A DNA stretch of 45,874 nt from Anaerolineae bacterium (GTDB lineage Bacteria > Chloroflexota > Anaerolineae > Anaerolineales > Villigracilaceae): assembly GCA_018645405.1 (NCBI GenBank), contig JABGOQ010000069.1, forward strand, positions 1-45,874, read 5' to 3'. A program made the translations under genes and the position numbers. Positions 16,247 to 25,307 of the stretch are shown piece after piece (position 1 is the stretch's first letter; every line of letters starts with the position of its first letter). The notes under the pieces were generated by a model. The model saw only the letters and a program-made list of their open reading frames with translations, searched no databases and was not told where the DNA came from.

Positions 16247-17026
16247 ATGCCCACACAATATCAATTCTTTCATAAAGATAAGGTCGAAAAACGCGACCTT
16301 CACCTCCCCACCGAAGCCCCCGTCTCGCTCACTGTCAACGGCGAAGTCTGGCTCACTTTTATGTGCACGCCCTCCCAACTCGAAGCCCTCGCCATCGGAT
16401 TTCTCTTCAACGAGGGGATTATTCAGGATTTCAGCGAAGTCGCCGATACCCGCATCTGCGAGCATGGTGATAATGTGGATGTCTGGCTTCATCATGCCGC
16501 TAAAAAACCTGCCAAGTGGACGCGAACATCTGGCTGCACTGGAGGGATGACATCCGTCGAACCGCGCGCGGAGCCTGGGCTTGCTCGGCATAAAATTAAC
16601 GTGATGCTCGGCCCAAAACAGATTCCTCTTCTACTCAAGCTCCTCGATGAGCATCAAACTCTCTATAGGCAAAGTGGCGGCTTGCATACCTCCGTGCTAA
16701 CGGACGGAAAAGTGAGTCTTGCCTCTGCTGAGGATATTGGACGGCATAATACCCTCGATAAAATCGCCGGTACGATGTTGATGAAGGGAAGCAAGCCCAA
16801 AAAAGGTCTGTTACTCACCACAGGTCGAATTAGCTCAGAGATGATGCAGAAGGCAATCAAGCTGGGTGCTGCGGTCGTCATATCCCGCACATCCCCAAGC
16901 TCGATGTCAGTAGAGCTCGCCGAAGAGCAGGGCATCACGCTGATCGGCTATGCTAAAAGACATCGCTTTAATGTGTATACGCACCCCGAGAGATTCTCTC
17001 TGTCCGAAAAAATGGAGGAAGCATAA
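16247..17026 (+). CDS. fdhD: formate dehydrogenase accessory sulfurtransferase FdhD
   Basis: A 259-aa FdhD that hands sulfur from a cysteine desulfurase to the molybdenum/tungsten-bis-pterin cofactor, which formate dehydrogenases need for activity. The catalytic loop is TSGCTGG (Cys97); E. coli FdhD has a CxxC here, so this is a one-cysteine version. Other family features are SGGLHTSVL, EDIGRHNTLDKIAG near residue 165 and the C-terminal ISRTSPSSMSVELAEEQGITLIGY. It heads the formate dehydrogenase arm. No good ribosome binding site precedes the ATG at 16247; a few bases of leader may be used. The stop overlaps the next small gene (TAATG). Confidence 0.92.
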   Translation: MPTQYQFFHKDKVEKRDLHLPTEAPVSLTVNGEVWLTFMCTPSQLEALAIGFLFNEGIIQDFSEVADTRICEHGDNVDVWLHHAAKKPAKWTRTSGCTGGMTSVEPRAEPGLARHKINVMLGPKQIPLLLKLLDEHQTLYRQSGGLHTSVLTDGKVSLASAEDIGRHNTLDKIAGTMLMKGSKPKKGLLLTTGRISSEMMQKAIKLGAAVVISRTSPSSMSVELAEEQGITLIGYAKRHRFNVYTHPERFSLSEKMEEA

Positions 17027-17214
17027 TGGATCAAAATTTAAGAAAAACTCGCTATGGCTTTTTACTTGGTATTGGTGTTGGAATCGCAATTGGTACTGCT
17101 ACAGATAACCTCGCTGTTGGAATAGGCGTTGGTGTTGCTCTTGCTGTAGCTTTTTCACAGAATTCGGGGGAGAAAGAGAAGGGAGATAATCAATCAGAAG
17201 AAGAGGAAGATTGA
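17026..17214 (+). CDS. 62-aa glycine-zipper membrane peptide of unknown function
   Basis: I do not recognise a family. The first ~45 residues are a glycine-rich hydrophobic stretch with regular small-residue spacing (LGIGVGIAIGTATD and VGIGVGVALAVAF), typical of glycine-zipper membrane helices, possibly two short helices. The C-terminal 16 residues are strongly charged, ending in EEEED. The start overlaps the fdhD stop (TAATG), so translation is probably coupled, and it precedes the NuoE-like gene by 107 bases. It could be a small membrane protein tethering or tuning the formate dehydrogenase, but that is inference from position only. Confidence 0.55.
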   Translation: MDQNLRKTRYGFLLGIGVGIAIGTATDNLAVGIGVGVALAVAFSQNSGEKEKGDNQSEEEED

Positions 17215-17321
17215 CTTTATCACGACAAATGTCAGACAAATATAAGAAGTATGCGACTACCCTTAGATAGAGAATAAGAGCATAATAGTCAGGAAATACC
17301 CCAGATTTTATTGGAGGCTCT

Positions 17322-17807
17322 ATGACTGTTAGCACACAAGACCGTAGCGCATTAATTCCCTTATTACAGCAAGTGCAAGTGGAAATGGGATATGTTCCCA
17401 GAGAAGCTATTACTGAGATCAGCAGAGAATTGCGCGTTTCTACCAGCGATATTTTTGGCGTTTTGACTTTTTACGCACAGTTTCGTTTGACCCCTGTGGG
17501 CAGGCACCAGGTAAAAATTTGTCAGGGGACAGCTTGCCATGTGCAGGGTGCGCCGCTGATTATTGACGCTGTTGAGGAAGAACTCGGTTTAGGAGACGGG
17601 GGCGATACCACTGAAGACGGCGAATTTACCCTTGAAAAAGTGGCTTGTTTTGGGGCTTGTTCTTTGGCACCCGTAATGATCGTTGACGAGGATACCAAAG
17701 GCAATATCACCCCCGATAAAGCGCGCCGAATGGTGCGAAAAATCATCAAGGCGCAGGCTAAGAAAAGTGCCGTAAGCAAAAATAATGGGGAGATGAAAAA
17801 TGAGTAA
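17322..17807 (+). CDS. NuoE-like [2Fe-2S] subunit of NAD-linked formate dehydrogenase
   Basis: A 161-aa thioredoxin-fold [2Fe-2S] protein of the NuoE/HoxE/HydC family. The four ligands are in CQGTACHVQGAP (CxxxxC) near residue 67 and in CFGACSLAPV (CxxxC) near residue 109. The N-terminal helical part (LIPLLQQVQVEMGYVP) is also typical. It is the small partner of the NuoF-like flavoprotein, with which it overlaps by eight bases. In Clostridium-type complexes this pair receives or gives electrons from NAD(H), sometimes with flavin-based bifurcation involving ferredoxin; the window alone does not show which. Confidence 0.9.
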   Translation: MTVSTQDRSALIPLLQQVQVEMGYVPREAITEISRELRVSTSDIFGVLTFYAQFRLTPVGRHQVKICQGTACHVQGAPLIIDAVEEELGLGDGGDTTEDGEFTLEKVACFGACSLAPVMIVDEDTKGNITPDKARRMVRKIIKAQAKKSAVSKNNGEMKNE

Positions 17808-19686
17808 TTACACCGCTATCCGTGAATGGGCTGATGAGAAAACCGCTGATAAGACTCGCATTGTGGTTGGATTGGGGACTTGTGGCATTGCGGCGGGGGG
17901 CAATAAAATTCTTGAAGCTGTTGAAAATACGCTCACTGATAATGATGCCATCCAAGCTGACGTAGTTTCTGTGGGCTGTATTGGCATTTGCTATAAAGAG
18001 CCTTTGCTAGATATTGAAATCCCAGGACAACCGCGTTTGAGTTATGGTCCGGTTACGCCAAGAGAGACAAAGCAAATTTTGCAGAATGTTTTTATTGATA
18101 ATGAGTATAAACATAAAAAATCTCTGGCAGTAATTGGTGATAATCATTTTGAAGAAATTCCTTCATGGAAGGAAATCCCTTTTTTCGCACCCCAGGAACG
18201 CAGGGTTTTACGCAATTGTGGTTTTATAGATCCCGAAAAAATCGAAGATTATATTGCCAACGATGGTTATGCAGGTCTTTCACGCGCACTCTTAGATATG
18301 ACGCCTGCCGAAGTGATTGATGAGACTTTGAACGCTGGCTTGCGTGGACGTGGCGGAGCTGGCTTCCCCGCTGGGCGGAAGTGGAGCATCGCGGCAGACA
18401 ATATCCACGCGTATAAAGAAAAGAATCCTGATAGCGACTCTTTCGGTTATGTCATCTGTAATGCCGATGAGGGCGACCCGGGCGCATTTATGAACAGAAG
18501 TGTGCTAGAGGGCGATCCACATTCAGTGATTGAGGGGATGACTATCGCCGGTTATGCCATCGGCGCATCTTATGGCTATATTTATTGTCGAGCGGAGTAT
18601 CCCTTGGCAATTGAGCGTTTGAAATTAGCCCTTGACCGAGCTCGTGAAAAGAATTTACTTGGCAAAAATATCTTAGGCACAGAATTCTCCTTTGACATCA
18701 AGCTAAAAGAAGGTGCAGGGGCTTTTGTTTGCGGTGAAGAAACCGCATTGATTGCATCCGTTGAAGGTTTACGCGGAATGCCAATGCCGCGCCCGCCATA
18801 TCCCGCCCAGGCTGGGTTATGGGAAGTGCCGACTATTATTAATAATGTTGAGACTCTGAACAATATCCCCGTCATTTTGGCAAAGGGAGCAGAAAGTTGG
18901 GCAGAGAAGGGGACGGAAAAAAGCAAAGGCACAAAAACATTTGCGCTCACAGGAAAAGTTGAAAATACAGGCTTAATCGAAGTTGAATTAGGGATGAGCC
19001 TACGCGAGGTCATCTACGATATTGGCGGCGGCATCCCTGATGGGAAGGAATTCAAAGCCGCGCAGACGGGTGGTCCTTCTGGCGGATGTTTGCCCGCATC
19101 CATGCTCGACCTAACCATTGACTATGAAGCTCTCGCAAAAGCCGGCTCCATCATGGGCTCGGGCGGATTGGTCATCATGGACGAAACCACTTGTATGGTA
19201 GATGTGGCGCGATACTTCTTGACTTTCACACAATCTGAATCTTGCGGAAAATGTGTTCCTTGTCGTTTGGGAACGAAACGGATGCTTGAGATTTTGACCC
19301 GTATTACAGAAGGGAAAGGGAAGATCGAAGATATTGCCCTGCTCGAAGAACTTGCCCCATCTATTCGGGATTCTTCCTTGTGTGGACTTGGGCAATCTGC
19401 CCCCAACCCAGTGTTGACGACGCTCAAATATTTCAGAGATGAATATGAAGCACATATTCTGGATGGTCATTGTCCCGCTGGGCAATGTAAGGCACTCATC
19501 ACCTATACAATTGACGAAGTAGATTGCACAGGTTGTACACTTTGCGCTATTTCTTGCCCCGTTGATGCGATTAGCGGTACAAAGAAAGAGTTACATATTA
19601 TTGATACAGATATTTGTACGCGTTGTGATACTTGTAGACAAGTTTGTAATTTTGATGCTGTTTTGATAGATGGCAATCTCTTATGA
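17800..19686 (+). CDS. NuoF-like NADH-binding flavoprotein subunit with C-terminal ferredoxin domain
   Basis: A 628-aa multi-domain electron-input subunit. Residues ~1-100 are a thioredoxin-like [2Fe-2S] domain with only three of the four usual cysteines (GTCGIAAG; CIGIC), a form I know from HndC/HydB-type proteins. Residues ~175-400 are the FMN/NADH-binding domain (GRGGAGFPAGRKW; NADEGDPGAFMNR; GAGAFVCGEETALI). An SLBB domain and the [4Fe-4S] site ESCGKCVPCRLGT follow near residue 480. A C-terminal two-cluster ferredoxin domain completes it (CTGCTLCAISCPVDAI; CTRCDTCRQVCNFDAV). The architecture matches NAD-dependent and bifurcating formate dehydrogenases or hydrogenases (HylB/HydB/HndC). It overlaps the NuoE-like gene; a 131-base gap with a palindrome precedes fdhA. 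Confidence 0.92.
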   Translation: MSNYTAIREWADEKTADKTRIVVGLGTCGIAAGGNKILEAVENTLTDNDAIQADVVSVGCIGICYKEPLLDIEIPGQPRLSYGPVTPRETKQILQNVFIDNEYKHKKSLAVIGDNHFEEIPSWKEIPFFAPQERRVLRNCGFIDPEKIEDYIANDGYAGLSRALLDMTPAEVIDETLNAGLRGRGGAGFPAGRKWSIAADNIHAYKEKNPDSDSFGYVICNADEGDPGAFMNRSVLEGDPHSVIEGMTIAGYAIGASYGYIYCRAEYPLAIERLKLALDRAREKNLLGKNILGTEFSFDIKLKEGAGAFVCGEETALIASVEGLRGMPMPRPPYPAQAGLWEVPTIINNVETLNNIPVILAKGAESWAEKGTEKSKGTKTFALTGKVENTGLIEVELGMSLREVIYDIGGGIPDGKEFKAAQTGGPSGGCLPASMLDLTIDYEALAKAGSIMGSGGLVIMDETTCMVDVARYFLTFTQSESCGKCVPCRLGTKRMLEILTRITEGKGKIEDIALLEELAPSIRDSSLCGLGQSAPNPVLTTLKYFRDEYEAHILDGHCPAGQCKALITYTIDEVDCTGCTLCAISCPVDAISGTKKELHIIDTDICTRCDTCRQVCNFDAVLIDGNLL

Positions 19687-19705
19687 GCAGTGATTGTACA
19701 AATAA

Positions 19706-19755
19706 TCCGCTTTGGTTTCGATACGGCGAAGTACATCGCCTACTCAACCGCCGCT
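19706..19755. repeat. GGTTTCGATACG...CTACTCAACCGCC hairpin repeat, copy 1
   Basis: The arms TCCGCTTTGGTTTCGATACG (19706-19725) and CTACTCAACCGCCGCT (19740-19755) are identical to those at 29214-29270. The middle differs but is self-complementary in both copies (here GGCGA/TCGCC). It lies between the NuoF-like gene and fdhA. Confidence 0.75.
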
Positions 19756-19817
19756 ATCATAATGGCGTAAATCAGCACTATATTTAAAAAAACCTTTGCT
19801 CTTGCAAGGAGAAAATT

Positions 19818-22598
19818 ATGATAAATCTCAAAATAGATAATAAAAAAGTCGAAGTCCCGGAAGGAAGCACTGTTTTAGATGCCGCGCGGGCGGCGAATGT
19901 TTATATTCCCACCCTCTGTGATGACCCACTGTTGGAGCCTTTTGGGGCTTGCCGCATGTGTATCGTTGAAATTGAAGGGCATCGCGGTTTACCAACTTCT
20001 TGTTCCACACCCGCGACAGATGGCATGGAAGTGAAGACATTTAGCCCAAATATCGAAGTAAATAGACGCACAACGATGAATCTGATGCTCTCGGATCATC
20101 CGCTAGATTGCCAGCATTGTGTGGCAAATATGAAATGCGATTTGCAATATGTGGCAGGATACGTTGGCGTACGCGAACAACCTTATGAAGGCGAAACTCG
20201 CTCCTACGAAAAAGACAGAAGCAATCCCTTTTATGTGCGCGATTTAGATAAATGTATTCTCTGCGGAAAATGCGTGCGGGCTTGCGATGAATTACAAGGC
20301 AGGCAAGCGATTAGCTTTGGCTATCGTGGCTTTGAATCGAAGATTACAACGCCTTTTGATTTGCCCATGTGGGACTCAACTTGCGAATCTTGCGGTAGAT
20401 GTGTAGATGTTTGCCCCACTGCCGCGCTCTATGATAAATCGACAGAGAAAAATGGCTTGGCGATGGAAGAAACCCACACAACTTGCCCCTATTGTGGCGT
20501 GGGATGCGGATTAATACTCGAAACCCGAAACGGCAAAATTATTGGCGCACGCGGCGACCGTGAGAATTCAGTCAATGAAGGGCATACTTGCGTCAAGGGT
20601 CGCTATGGCTGGGAATATGTTCAACATGAAGATCGAGTAAAAAAACCCCGCGTCCGCAGGTATCTGCTGGAAGGCGGTAGCAAGCCCAAATCCAGAATCG
20701 AATCCGCAGAGAATCCGCTTTGGGATTGGGTAGAAACATCTTGGGAAGAAGCACTCAATATCACCGCCGAATCCCTGCATCGAATCAAAAAAGAAAATGG
20801 TTCTGATAGCATCGGTATTATGACATCGGCAAAATGTTTGAACGAAGAAAATTATCTAATGAATAAATTTGCGCGGCAGGTCGTGGGAACAAATAGCATC
20901 GACCACTGCGCTCGGCTCTGACACTCCAGCACCGTAGCCGGTCTGGCTACCACGTATGGTTCTGGCGCAATGACAAACTCGATGGATGACATCGCAGAAA
21001 ATGCAGAGGCGTTTTTCATTATTGGCTCGAATACGACCGAACAACATCCCGTTTTTGGCACAAAATTACGACGTGCAATTCAAAGACGGGGCGCAAAATT
21101 AATTGTGGCTGACCCGCGCCGCATTGATATCACCGATTTGGCAACCGTGCATTTACAACAAAGAGCAGGCACAGATACTGCTCTAATTAACGGCTTGATG
21201 TATTTGATTTATGAAAAAGGATATGAAGACAAAGATTTCATCGCCGAGCGCACCGTAGGTTTTGACGCTTATCGGGAAGTTATTAAAGATTATCCCCCCG
21301 AAAAAGTGAGTGAAATTACGGGCGTGCCTGTCGAGTTATTACATGAAGCCGCCGAAATTATGGGCACACATAAACCGATGGCAACGATGTGGGCAATGGG
21401 CATCACCCAGCATATTAAAGGTGTGCGCAACGTGATGGCGTTGGCGAACTTGCAAATGACGCTCGGCAATATGGGTGTTCCCGGCGGCGGCACGAACCCC
21501 TTGCGTGGGCAAAATAACGTGCAGGGCGCGTGCGATTTAGGTGGTCTGCCCAATGTTTATCCCGGCTATCAAAAAGTGACCGATGAAGCCGTTCAAGAAA
21601 AATTTACGGAGGCATGGGGCGCAACGGCAAATCGCAACGTGGGCAAAACACTCACCGAAATGATTCCCGATGTGCTTCAAGGCAAAACCAACGCCCTCTA
21701 TATTCTCGGCGAAGACCCCGTTATGTCTGACCCCGATACCAAACATATCCGCGCCAATCTTGAAGCCTGCGAATTTGTCCTTTTGCAGGAGATTTTCCCC
21801 TCAGAAACGGCGATGTATGCAGATGTCCTGCTCCCCGGCGCATCTTTTGCCGAGAAAACGGGTACATTCACCAATACAGAAAGACGGATTCAGATGGTAC
21901 GCCAGGCGATTCAGCCCGTGGGCGATTCTCTTCCCGATTGGCAGATTACTGCTGGGTTAGCAAAGCGGATGATCGCTCTTGACCCCAACTTGAGAGCATC
22001 AAATGGACGCTTTGCTGGCTGGGACTATACTGATACTTCAGCCATCATGGATGAAATCGCCGCGCTCACCCCACAATACACTGGCGTGACCCACGAAAGA
22101 TTAGAAAATGGCGAGCGTTTGCAGTGGCCCGTCAGAGATGCTGAACACACAGGAACACCAATTCTGCACGTGGGACGATTTGCAATTGGGCAGGGCAGAT
22201 TTATGCCCATCGAGCATATCCCCGCCGCAGAATCACCCGATGATGAATATCCCTTCATCATGTCTACGGGGCGCGTTCTCTACCACTGGCACGGCGGTCA
22301 AATGACCCGCCGCGTAGAAGGCATTATGGAAGTCTACGGAGAATCTTTGGTCGAAATCAACCCCGTTGATGCAGACACACTAGGCTTAAACGGTGACAGC
22401 CGAATCCGTATCTCCTCCAGACGTGGCAGTATAGAAAGCAAAGCCATCATCACAGATCGTGTCCCGCCCGGTATGGTGTACACAAACTTCCACTTCCCAG
22501 AATCTTCAGCAAACGTATTAACGCAAGCGGTGCTTGACCCTGTGGCAAAGATTCCAGAGTTTAAGGTGACGGCGGTTAGTGTGGAGAAAGTGAAGTAG
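19818..22598 (+). CDS. fdhA: selenocysteine-containing formate dehydrogenase, catalytic alpha subunit
   Basis: One 926-aa selenoprotein read through an in-frame TGA at 20919-20921 (codon 368). Upstream the frame ends IDHCARL and downstream it continues HSSTVAGLATTYGSG, exactly the active-site context of NAD-linked formate dehydrogenases, where Sec or Cys ligates Mo/W. Order of domains: N-terminal [2Fe-2S] (CDDPLLEPFGACRMC), NuoG-type His/Cys cluster (DHPLDCQHCVANMKC), two [4Fe-4S] (CILCGKCVRAC; CESCGRCVDVC), molybdopterin-oxidoreductase [4Fe-4S] (CPYCGVGCGL), catalytic core, and C-terminal MGD-binding domain. A SECIS hairpin follows the UGA. It forms an NAD(H)-linked formate dehydrogenase/CO2 reductase with the NuoE/F-like subunits. 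It needs SelA/B/C/D, which are not in this window. Confidence 0.95.
20919..20965 (+). promoter_or_regulatory. bacterial SECIS element directing UGA to selenocysteine
   Basis: The upper stem GTAGCC/GGCTAC (20934-20939 with 20945-20950) carries the loop GGTCT. The lower stem is CCAGCACC with GGTTCTGG (20926-20933 with 20958-20965; one mismatch). The spacing of 18 bases from the TGA to GGTCT equals that in E. coli fdhF as I recall it, and the GGUCU apical loop is the same. Confidence 0.85.
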
Positions 22599-22610
22599 CA
22601 AATCTTTTCA

Positions 22611-22703
22611 ACGCGAATGCCGCTACACTAAAAGCGAATTGACGAATGACGCGAATAAAAGCAAAAAATAAAAACATTCGCGAACATTCGCTCATTCTCG
22701 TTA
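22611..22703. repeat. GCGAAT-type inverted repeat
   Basis: The left half has gcgaat units (acgcgaatg, agcgaattgacgaatgacgcgaat); the right half has their inverse (attcgcgaacattcgctcattctcg). The repeat folds into a hairpin between fdhA and the ferritin-like gene. Confidence 0.6.
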
Positions 22704-22755
22704 AAAAATACTGAGACCTTTTACAATCCTTACACACATCACAAGGAAAATTCAA

Positions 22756-23244
22756 ATGAATATCCGCAAAGTTTTAGAATATGCCCTACAACGCGAATAC
22801 GAAGGCAAAGCCTTCTTTGAAAAAAACGCCGATAGGCTAAGCAACGCCGCCGCAAGTGGGGCTTTTAAAATTATCGCAAAAGAAGAACAGCGTCATATTG
22901 AATATATTCAAGCCCATCTTGACGCACTAGATACAAATAAACCTGTCGAGCAAGCCGCCCCCGAACTGGATGAAGTAGAGATTCTCTCCGGGCGTGCCGC
23001 ATCAGAAATGATCGAGCAAAGCGTCAGCGAATCCATGGTCGCGGATTTGCCCGTGCTACGCATGGCATACCTGATCGAAAGAGATTTCGCTGAGTTTTAC
23101 GAGCAAGCCGCATCCAAAGCCGAAGGCGAGGCCAAAGACACCCTCGAGATGCTCGCCCGTTGGGAAGCAGGCCACGAAAGACTCTTCAAACGTATGCACG
23201 ATGAAGCCTTTGAGAAATATACTGAAATGCCTTGGGGAGGATAA
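22756..23244 (+). CDS. ferritin-like diiron protein (rubrerythrin-type, no rubredoxin domain)
   Basis: A 162-aa four-helix protein. Two ExxH motifs (EEQRHIE near residue 44 and EAGHERL near residue 137) plus glutamates in LQREYEGKAFFEK and IERDFAEFYEQ would form a diiron site, as in rubrerythrin-type peroxide-scavenging proteins. The rubredoxin C-terminal domain of classical rubrerythrin is absent. It follows fdhA on the same strand after a 157-base repeat-containing gap and ends in a strong terminator, so it may be the last gene of the formate dehydrogenase arm. It may protect oxygen-sensitive enzymes, which is inference from context. Confidence 0.85.
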   Translation: MNIRKVLEYALQREYEGKAFFEKNADRLSNAAASGAFKIIAKEEQRHIEYIQAHLDALDTNKPVEQAAPELDEVEILSGRAASEMIEQSVSESMVADLPVLRMAYLIERDFAEFYEQAASKAEGEAKDTLEMLARWEAGHERLFKRMHDEAFEKYTEMPWGG

Positions 23245-23276
23245 GTTAGGGAGTAGAGAATAGATAAATGATACAA

Positions 23277-23309
23277 AGCCACCGAGTGCGAGCACTCGGT
23301 GGCTTTTTC
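23277..23309 (+). terminator. Rho-independent terminator after the ferritin-like gene
   Basis: Perfect 13-base arms (agccaccgagtgc, gcactcggtggct) with a tight loop are followed by five T. The rest of the gap to 23550 holds no gene that I can recognise. Confidence 0.85.
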
Positions 23310-23550
23310 TGTGAGGGGAGACTTTAGCCTTTTTGGATTAGGGCAAGCAAGGAAAAGAATATCTGCTGGCGATCCATTCGATCTCACCAGAAAGCAGGGA
23401 GGGGATGATTTGGGTGAGGATGTTCATACATGTATTTTATACGAGAATACCTGATAGAAATATGCCATCGTTTTCCATAATTTGGTTCGGCAACAGGCAT
23501 GGTATGATGCTAAAATTACTCAAAACCATAAATAAGTGAATGAGGTGATT

Positions 23551-25212
23551 ATGAGTCCTGTTGAAATGGCTGGTAAACCAGCTACCCGTGATATGCTTGT
23601 CCACGTCCCCCGTTTAATTTCAGATTATTACACCATCCATCCCGAAGCCGACAAGATCGAGCAAAGTGTTTCATTTGGCACATCGGGGCATCGCGGCTCA
23701 TCAGCGAATGGTAGCTTTAACGAAGACCATATCGCCGCCATTTGCCAAGCAATTTGCAAATATCGCGAAGAGCAGAATATTACAGGTCCACTCTTTATCG
23801 GCAAAGATACCCATGCCCTTTCCGAGCCAGCCGAGCGGACGGCTATCGAAGTCTTTGCCGCCAATGGTGTTGAAATTAGAATATCGCAGGAATATACACC
23901 CACGCCGGTTATCTCCCACGCTATTCTTAGCTACAATCAGGGTCGCAACAGGGGGCTTGCGGATGGGGTTGTCATCACGCCATCGCATAATCCCCCCGAA
24001 GATGGCGGTTTCAAATATAACCTAATCAACGGTGGTCCCGCAGATCCAGAGACCACCGGCATTATCCAAAATTGGGCAAATGAAATCCTGAAAAAGGGTC
24101 TTGAAAACGTAAAACGGATCTCGCTAAAAGAAGCCTTGCAAACCAACACCACACAAAAATATGACTACGTCCTGCCCTATGTCCGTGATTTGGAAAACGT
24201 GATCGATTTCGATGCCATCCGCGCTGCGGGCGTCAAGATCGGCGTTGACCCGATGGGCGGCGCGGCAGCCAATTATTGGGATGTGATCGCAGACGTTCAT
24301 AAGCTCGACCTGACCGTCGTCAACAATCACGTTGACCCGACCTTCTCTTTTATGTCTCTCGACCATGATGGAAAAATCAGGATGGATTGCTCATCCCCTT
24401 ACGCGATGGCCAGTTTGATCAGATTAAAGGATGACTTTGATATCGCTTTTAGCAACGACCCGGACGTGGATCGACATGGTATCGTTACCCAATCTTCTGG
24501 TTTGCTGAACCCCAATCACTATCTGGCGGTGGCGATCTGGTATCTCTTTCGCAACAGACCTGGCTGGCGCAATGATTTGAAAATTGGAAAAACGCTCGTC
24601 TCCAGTTCCATGATAGACCGCGTCGCTAAAAAATTAGGCTTGGAGTTGTCAGAAGTGCCAGTCGGATTCAAATGGTTTGTGGACGGTCTCTACGACGGCT
24701 CCTACGGTTTTGGTGGCGAAGAGAGTGCTGGCGCATCCTTCCTACGCAAGGATGGCACGGTTTGGTCTACAGACAAGGACGGAATAATTCTGGGCTTGTT
24801 GGCAGCAGAAATACTCGCCAAAACCCAACGCGACCCAGGCAAAATTTATCAGGAATTGACCGAATTATTCGGCAATCCACTCTACAGCCGCAGCGATATG
24901 CCCGGCTCTCTGGAACAAAAAAACATCCTGAAAAATCTGACTCCCGAAGCAATTACTGCAAGTACACTGGTAGGTGACGAAATTACAAGTATCCTGACGC
25001 GTGCCCCCGGCAATAATGCCCCCATCGGCGGGCTGAAAGTCTCATCGCAGAATGGCTGGTTTGTCATTCGTCCTTCGGGTACGGAAGATAAATATAAAAT
25101 TTATGCTGAAAGTTTTATCGACGAAAATCATCTTGAAAAAATCTTCGCCGATGCCAGAGAGATTGTTCAAGCAGTTTTTAAGGAGAATGGCATAGGGGAG
25201 GAAATTAAATAA
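23551..25212 (+). CDS. pgm: phosphoglucomutase, alpha-D-glucose phosphate-specific
   Basis: A 553-aa alpha-D-phosphohexomutase interconverting glucose-1-phosphate and glucose-6-phosphate. The phosphoserine loop TPSHNPPEDGG lies near residue 148, the Mg-binding loop NDPDVDRHG near residue 310, the sugar-binding GGEESAG near residue 395 and the phosphate-binding RPSGTEDKYK near the C-terminus. Length and FGTSGHRG fit the bacterial Pgm type. I chose the ATG at 23551 because GAGGTGATT precedes it correctly; a GTG at 23536 would add five residues without support. It is a single-gene unit between two terminators, convergent with pheT. Confidence 0.92.
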   Translation: MSPVEMAGKPATRDMLVHVPRLISDYYTIHPEADKIEQSVSFGTSGHRGSSANGSFNEDHIAAICQAICKYREEQNITGPLFIGKDTHALSEPAERTAIEVFAANGVEIRISQEYTPTPVISHAILSYNQGRNRGLADGVVITPSHNPPEDGGFKYNLINGGPADPETTGIIQNWANEILKKGLENVKRISLKEALQTNTTQKYDYVLPYVRDLENVIDFDAIRAAGVKIGVDPMGGAAANYWDVIADVHKLDLTVVNNHVDPTFSFMSLDHDGKIRMDCSSPYAMASLIRLKDDFDIAFSNDPDVDRHGIVTQSSGLLNPNHYLAVAIWYLFRNRPGWRNDLKIGKTLVSSSMIDRVAKKLGLELSEVPVGFKWFVDGLYDGSYGFGGEESAGASFLRKDGTVWSTDKDGIILGLLAAEILAKTQRDPGKIYQELTELFGNPLYSRSDMPGSLEQKNILKNLTPEAITASTLVGDEITSILTRAPGNNAPIGGLKVSSQNGWFVIRPSGTEDKYKIYAESFIDENHLEKIFADAREIVQAVFKENGIGEEIK

Positions 25213-25235
25213 AATAAAGTTGTGTTGATACAAAA

Positions 25236-25268
25236 AGACTTCCGAATTCTTTGAGAATTCGGAAGTCT
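25236..25268 (-). terminator. terminator hairpin between pgm and pheT
   Basis: Perfect 14-base arms (agacttccgaattc, gaattcggaagtct) around TTTGA. On the minus strand the stem is followed by TTTTTG, so it best serves pheT; it may also stop pgm transcription. Confidence 0.75.
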
Positions 25269-25307
25269 GCATTTAACCTTCGTGCTTCTTCGTGTGGCTT
25301 TGTGAAA

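Noticed and set aside
20919..20970. Frameshift or nonsense mutation splitting formate dehydrogenase into two genes
   Set aside because: Both parts are in the same frame, the stop is TGA exactly at the known Sec position, and a SECIS hairpin with correct spacing follows.
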